64,000 bases of DNA, from positions 6,306,001 through 6,370,000 of the forward strand of contig NZ_CP029189.1 in NCBI RefSeq assembly GCF_008642275.1, read 5' to 3'. This DNA comes from Streptomyces venezuelae. Lineage in GTDB: Bacteria > Actinomycetota > Actinomycetes > Streptomycetales > Streptomycetaceae. A program made the translations under genes and the position numbers. The notes beneath the pieces are model-generated. The model was not told where the DNA came from, did not search any database, and was given only the letters and a program-made list of their open reading frames with translations. Positions 61,325 to 64,000 of this stretch are shown piece by piece (the first letter of the stretch is position 1; each line of letters begins with the position of its first letter).

Positions 61325-62008
61325 ATGTCGTCAAGCGTCCAGCGCAAGCGGATCCGCAAGTCCCCCGAGGCCCGCCGGGCCGAGATCGTCGACACGGCCG
61401 CAGCCGTCGCCCTGGCCGAAGGGCTCGAATGCCTCACGCTGCGCCGGATCGCCGAAGAACTGGCTGTCCGGCCGGGTCTGATCAGCCACTACTTCCCCTC
61501 CGTGGAGGACCTCGTCGCCGAGGCGTTCGGGACGGCCGCCGGAGCCGAACTGGAGGTCCTGCTGCCCGGAGCCGAAGGCCCGCCCGGCGCGGACAAGGAC
61601 GCGGACAAGGACGGGGACGGGGACGGGGACGGCCCGACTCCGGCCGGGCGGCTGGCGCGGTTCTTCGCCCGCACGTCCGGCGAGGACTACGACGCGATCA
61701 GCCGGCTCTGGATCAACGCCCGCCACCTCAGCCGCTACCGGCCCCTCCTGCGCGACCGGGTCGCCGAACAGGAGGCTGCCTGGCGCGGCCGCCTGCACGA
61801 CCTGATCCGGGAAGGCGCCGCGTGCGGCGAGTTCCGCACGGAGGACCCGTACGTGACCGCCATCCAGATCCTCGTCGTCCTCGACGGCCTCGGCGCCCAC
61901 GCCAACACCGAGGACCGCGGCCGCCCCGAGGCGGTGACCCGGATGGCGGTCACCACCGCGGAACGCGAACTCGGCCTGCCCCGCGGCGCCCTCACCGTCG
62001 AAGCCTGA
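61325..62008 (+). CDS. TetR-family transcriptional regulator
   Basis: A 227-residue repressor. The N-terminal helix-turn-helix is RRAEIVDTAAAVALAEG to LTLRRIAEELAVRPGLISHYFPSVEDL. The ligand domain has LARFFARTSGEDYDAISRLW and LRDRVAEQEAAWRGRL. Between them, near residues 89-104, is an acidic DKDADKDGDGDGDG insert not usual for the family. ATG 61325 has no ribosome site, and it may be translated leaderless. It is divergent from the NCS1 permease with a shared operator and is followed after 46 bases by the amidohydrolase gene, so it probably controls both. Confidence 0.93.
   Translation: MSSSVQRKRIRKSPEARRAEIVDTAAAVALAEGLECLTLRRIAEELAVRPGLISHYFPSVEDLVAEAFGTAAGAELEVLLPGAEGPPGADKDADKDGDGDGDGPTPAGRLARFFARTSGEDYDAISRLWINARHLSRYRPLLRDRVAEQEAAWRGRLHDLIREGAACGEFRTEDPYVTAIQILVVLDGLGAHANTEDRGRPEAVTRMAVTTAERELGLPRGALTVEA
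61589..61632. repeat. GGGGAC/GGACAA hexamer repeats inside the TetR gene
   Basis: Repeated six-base units encode the Asp-Lys/Asp-Gly stretch. The repeat may alter length between strains without changing the frame. Confidence 0.7.
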
Positions 62009-62054
62009 CCGTCCCCCCGCCCGACGCTCCCCACCCCGCCCCGCTGGAGGCTCC

Positions 62055-63686
62055 GTGCGCACCCCGCTCGTCCTGCTCAACGCCCGCCTGCTCGACCCGG
62101 CCACAGGCGCCTTCCTGCCGGACACCGCCCTGGCCGCGTCCGGCGGGCGGATCACCGCACTGGGCGACGACAGCCGCGTCCGGGCGCTCGCCGACGCCTC
62201 GGCCACGGTGGTCGACCTCAAGGGGGCGGTCGTGACCCCCGGGCTGGTCGACGGCCACATCCACCCCGTCTCCGGCGCCGAACTGACCCACGGACTGGAC
62301 CTGTCGGGCTGCACCGACCTGGCACAGGTACGCGAGACACTCGCCGCCGGCGTACGCGACCTCGCGCCCGGTGCCTGGCTGACCGGCTGGGGCCTGGACC
62401 CGAACGCCTTCGGGGACCGGCCCGTCGGGACCGCCCCCTTCGACTCCGTACTCGACGGAGTGCCCGCCACCCTCCTCCTCTTCGACGCCCACTCCATGCT
62501 GGCCAGCCGGCGCGCCCTCGAACTCGCGGGCATCGACGGGCCCCGGACCTTCGGCCAGGCCTCCGCCGAAGTGGTCTGCGACACCGACGGCCGGCCCACC
62601 GGCCTGCTCCTGGAGGACGCCGCCTGCGAACTCGTCGAACGCATCGCCCCGCGGCCCACCCGCGAGGAGCGCCGCGACCGGCTCGCCGCCGCCCTGCGAA
62701 GGATGGCCGCCGCCGGGCTGACCGGCGGCCACGCCATGGACGCGAACGGGGACAGCCTCGCCTTCTACGCCGAACTCGACGAGGCCGGACGACTGCCGCT
62801 GCGCCTGCGCGTCGCACCCTGGTGCCAGCCGGGCACCGACGCCGACGCCCTCCGCGCGCTCATCGCCGGGCAGGGTGCCGGCGGCAGGCTCTGGCGAACC
62901 GAGGGCGTGAAGATGTTCATGGACGGCACGATCGACAACGGCACCGCCTGGCTCGAACACCCGGACCGCAACGGCGAGTCCACCCACGCCTTCTGGCCCG
63001 ACCCCGAGGTCTACACGGCGATCGTCGGAGAGTTCCACCGCGCCGGGGTGCCCACCGCCACCCACGCCATCGGTGACGCCGCCGTACGGCACGTGCTCGA
63101 CGCCGTCGCCCGGGCCCAGGCCTCCGGCGGGCCCGGGCCCCGGGTGCGCCACCGGGTCGAGCACATCGAGACGGTCCCCGACGACACCCTGCGGCGCTTC
63201 GCCGAGCTCGACGTCATCGCCTCCGTACAGCCCACCCACTGCTGCGACTTCACCCGCGCCGACCACACCGACAACTGGTCCCGCCGACTCGGCGAGGAGC
63301 GGGCCGCACGAGCCTGGCGCTGCCGCGACCTGTGGGACTCGGGAGCCACCGTGGTCCTCGGATCGGACTGGCCGATCGCCCCGTACCCGCCGCTCGGCGT
63401 CATGGCGGGAGCCCGCCACCGCCGCCCCGGCCGCGACCTCACCCAGGCCCCGCACGGCCCCGAGCAGGCCCTCACCGCGCTCCAGGCCCTCCAGGGCATG
63501 ACCGTAAACGCCGCCCGTGCGGCGGGCGAGGAGCACCTGGCGGGCCGGATCGCCCCCGGGTACCGCGCCGACCTGACGGTACTGGCCGACGACCCGCTCA
63601 CCGTCCCCGCCACCGAACTGCCGGACCTGCCCGTCCTCCTCACCGCCGTCGACGGCGGCGTGACCCACCGCGATCCGGGCCTGTGA
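62055..63686 (+). CDS. Amidohydrolase family 3 (YtcJ-like) enzyme
   Basis: A 543-residue metal-dependent hydrolase. The N-terminal metal motif is HIHP in VDGHIHPVSG, a likely bridging Lys is in EGVKMFMDG, the His residues THAIGD and RHRVEHIE follow, and the catalytic Asp is in GSDWPI. This order matches YtcJ/amidohydrolase_3 proteins, which hydrolyse amides, imides or related groups. The GTG start at 62055 follows GGAGG. It is probably co-transcribed with the TetR gene. The NCS1 permease across the divergent region may import its substrate. Confidence 0.92.
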   Translation: MRTPLVLLNARLLDPATGAFLPDTALAASGGRITALGDDSRVRALADASATVVDLKGAVVTPGLVDGHIHPVSGAELTHGLDLSGCTDLAQVRETLAAGVRDLAPGAWLTGWGLDPNAFGDRPVGTAPFDSVLDGVPATLLLFDAHSMLASRRALELAGIDGPRTFGQASAEVVCDTDGRPTGLLLEDAACELVERIAPRPTREERRDRLAAALRRMAAAGLTGGHAMDANGDSLAFYAELDEAGRLPLRLRVAPWCQPGTDADALRALIAGQGAGGRLWRTEGVKMFMDGTIDNGTAWLEHPDRNGESTHAFWPDPEVYTAIVGEFHRAGVPTATHAIGDAAVRHVLDAVARAQASGGPGPRVRHRVEHIETVPDDTLRRFAELDVIASVQPTHCCDFTRADHTDNWSRRLGEERAARAWRCRDLWDSGATVVLGSDWPIAPYPPLGVMAGARHRRPGRDLTQAPHGPEQALTALQALQGMTVNAARAAGEEHLAGRIAPGYRADLTVLADDPLTVPATELPDLPVLLTAVDGGVTHRDPGL

Positions 63687-63762
63687 CCGGGCGGCGAGGC
63701 CGCCAGCCGGGGCCGGGAGGCACTCTGGACGGCGTATCGGGGGTGCGTTAGCTTCCGGCGCC

Positions 63763-64000
63763 ATGAGACTTCTGGAACTCGGAACCGGCATCTGCGCGGC
63801 AGCCCTGGCCGTGGGGGTGCTCGCCGCCCCCGCCCGGGCCGACGCGGCACCGGCCCCCGACCCGGCCCCGGTGGCGCAGGACTTACGCGGCGCCGGCTGG
63901 GCCCTGAAGGACACCGGGAAGGACGCGCGCTTGCGCGGTCTCGCGGCGCTCAGCCGGACCACCGCCTGGGTGGCCGGCTCCAAGGGGACCGTGCTGCGCA
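63763..64000 (+). CDS. Secreted beta-propeller-like protein, 5' part only, with TTA codon
   Basis: The gene runs off the right edge; 79 codons are present. It begins MRLLELGTGICAAALAVG, a signal peptide with likely cleavage after ARADA, then a Pro/Ala region and LSRTTAWVAGSKGTVLR, which resembles a Ycf48- or WD40-type propeller blade. Leu41 is a TTA codon (63883-63885), so expression of the exported protein may need bldA tRNA. It starts 76 bases after the amidohydrolase stop; no strong ribosome site was seen. Confidence 0.65.
   Translation, partial: MRLLELGTGICAAALAVGVLAAPARADAAPAPDPAPVAQDLRGAGWALKDTGKDARLRGLAALSRTTAWVAGSKGTVLR

Overview
The window is very GC-rich, gene-dense, single-chromosome DNA of a Streptomyces-type actinomycete. 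The evidence is third-position GC bias in almost every gene, GTG/TTG starts behind GGAGG-like sites, many ATGA/GTGA/TTGA stop-start overlaps, rare TTA leucine codons, and lineage-typical families (a WhiB-like protein, an SsgA-like protein, LtrA, FdhD, GPP34, WXG100-like proteins, several Ser/Thr kinases). No rRNA, IS element, integrase or CRISPR array was seen. One tRNA gene, tRNA-Leu(GAG), is present at 20419-20506.

Layout. 1-9.1 kb: end of an unidentified gene, an aldo/keto reductase, then a minus-strand block of fatty-acyl-CoA ligase, branched-chain-type ABC binding protein, a fused LivH-LivM-LivF protein and LivG. Two copies of TGACG-N3-CGTCA lie in front of the binding protein. 8.2-10.8 kb: LysR regulator divergent from a bile-acid/Na+ symporter-family protein and a small 2Fe-2S protein. 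10.9-17.0 kb: a tightly overlapping four-gene operon of two dynamin-like GTPases, a coiled-coil protein and a patatin-like lipase. This is the strongest candidate for an undescribed system; its first gene carries a TTA codon. 17-26.9 kb: FdhD, a KAS III enzyme, LtrA, tRNA-Leu, an IclR-like regulator overlapping a sigma factor, methionyl-tRNA synthetase and a polytopic membrane protein.

26.9-36.1 kb is rich in signalling genes: a Ser/Thr kinase fused to an MFS transporter, a four-TM protein, a membrane-anchored beta-propeller protein, a NarL-type response regulator and its histidine kinase, and a classical membrane Ser/Thr kinase. 36.2-41.4 kb: two membrane/secreted proteins, then an XRE regulator / ImmA-like metalloprotein / MAB_1171c-like membrane protein series divergent from an XRE-MmyB-type regulator. 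41.5-49.7 kb: GH4 glycosidase, a 14-TM efflux pump with an extra C-terminal winged-helix-like domain, GPP34, NUDIX, XRE-cupin regulator, and two FAD enzymes. 49.7-53.3 kb: a G-rich tandem repeat, a LigC-type ligase and a LigD-type polymerase (NHEJ-type repair), a poorly coding stretch and a WhiB-like gene. 53.3-57 kb: a four-gene overlapping WXG100/type VII-like cassette, then an acyl-ACP desaturase behind a double palindromic operator. 57.2-64 kb: ABC-F protein, SsgA-like protein, an NCS1 permease divergent from a TetR regulator plus amidohydrolase, and the start of a secreted beta-propeller-like protein that contains a TTA codon.

Functions were assigned from visible motifs and remembered family features only. 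No search, structure prediction or transcript data was available, and operator, terminator and promoter calls rest on symmetry and position.
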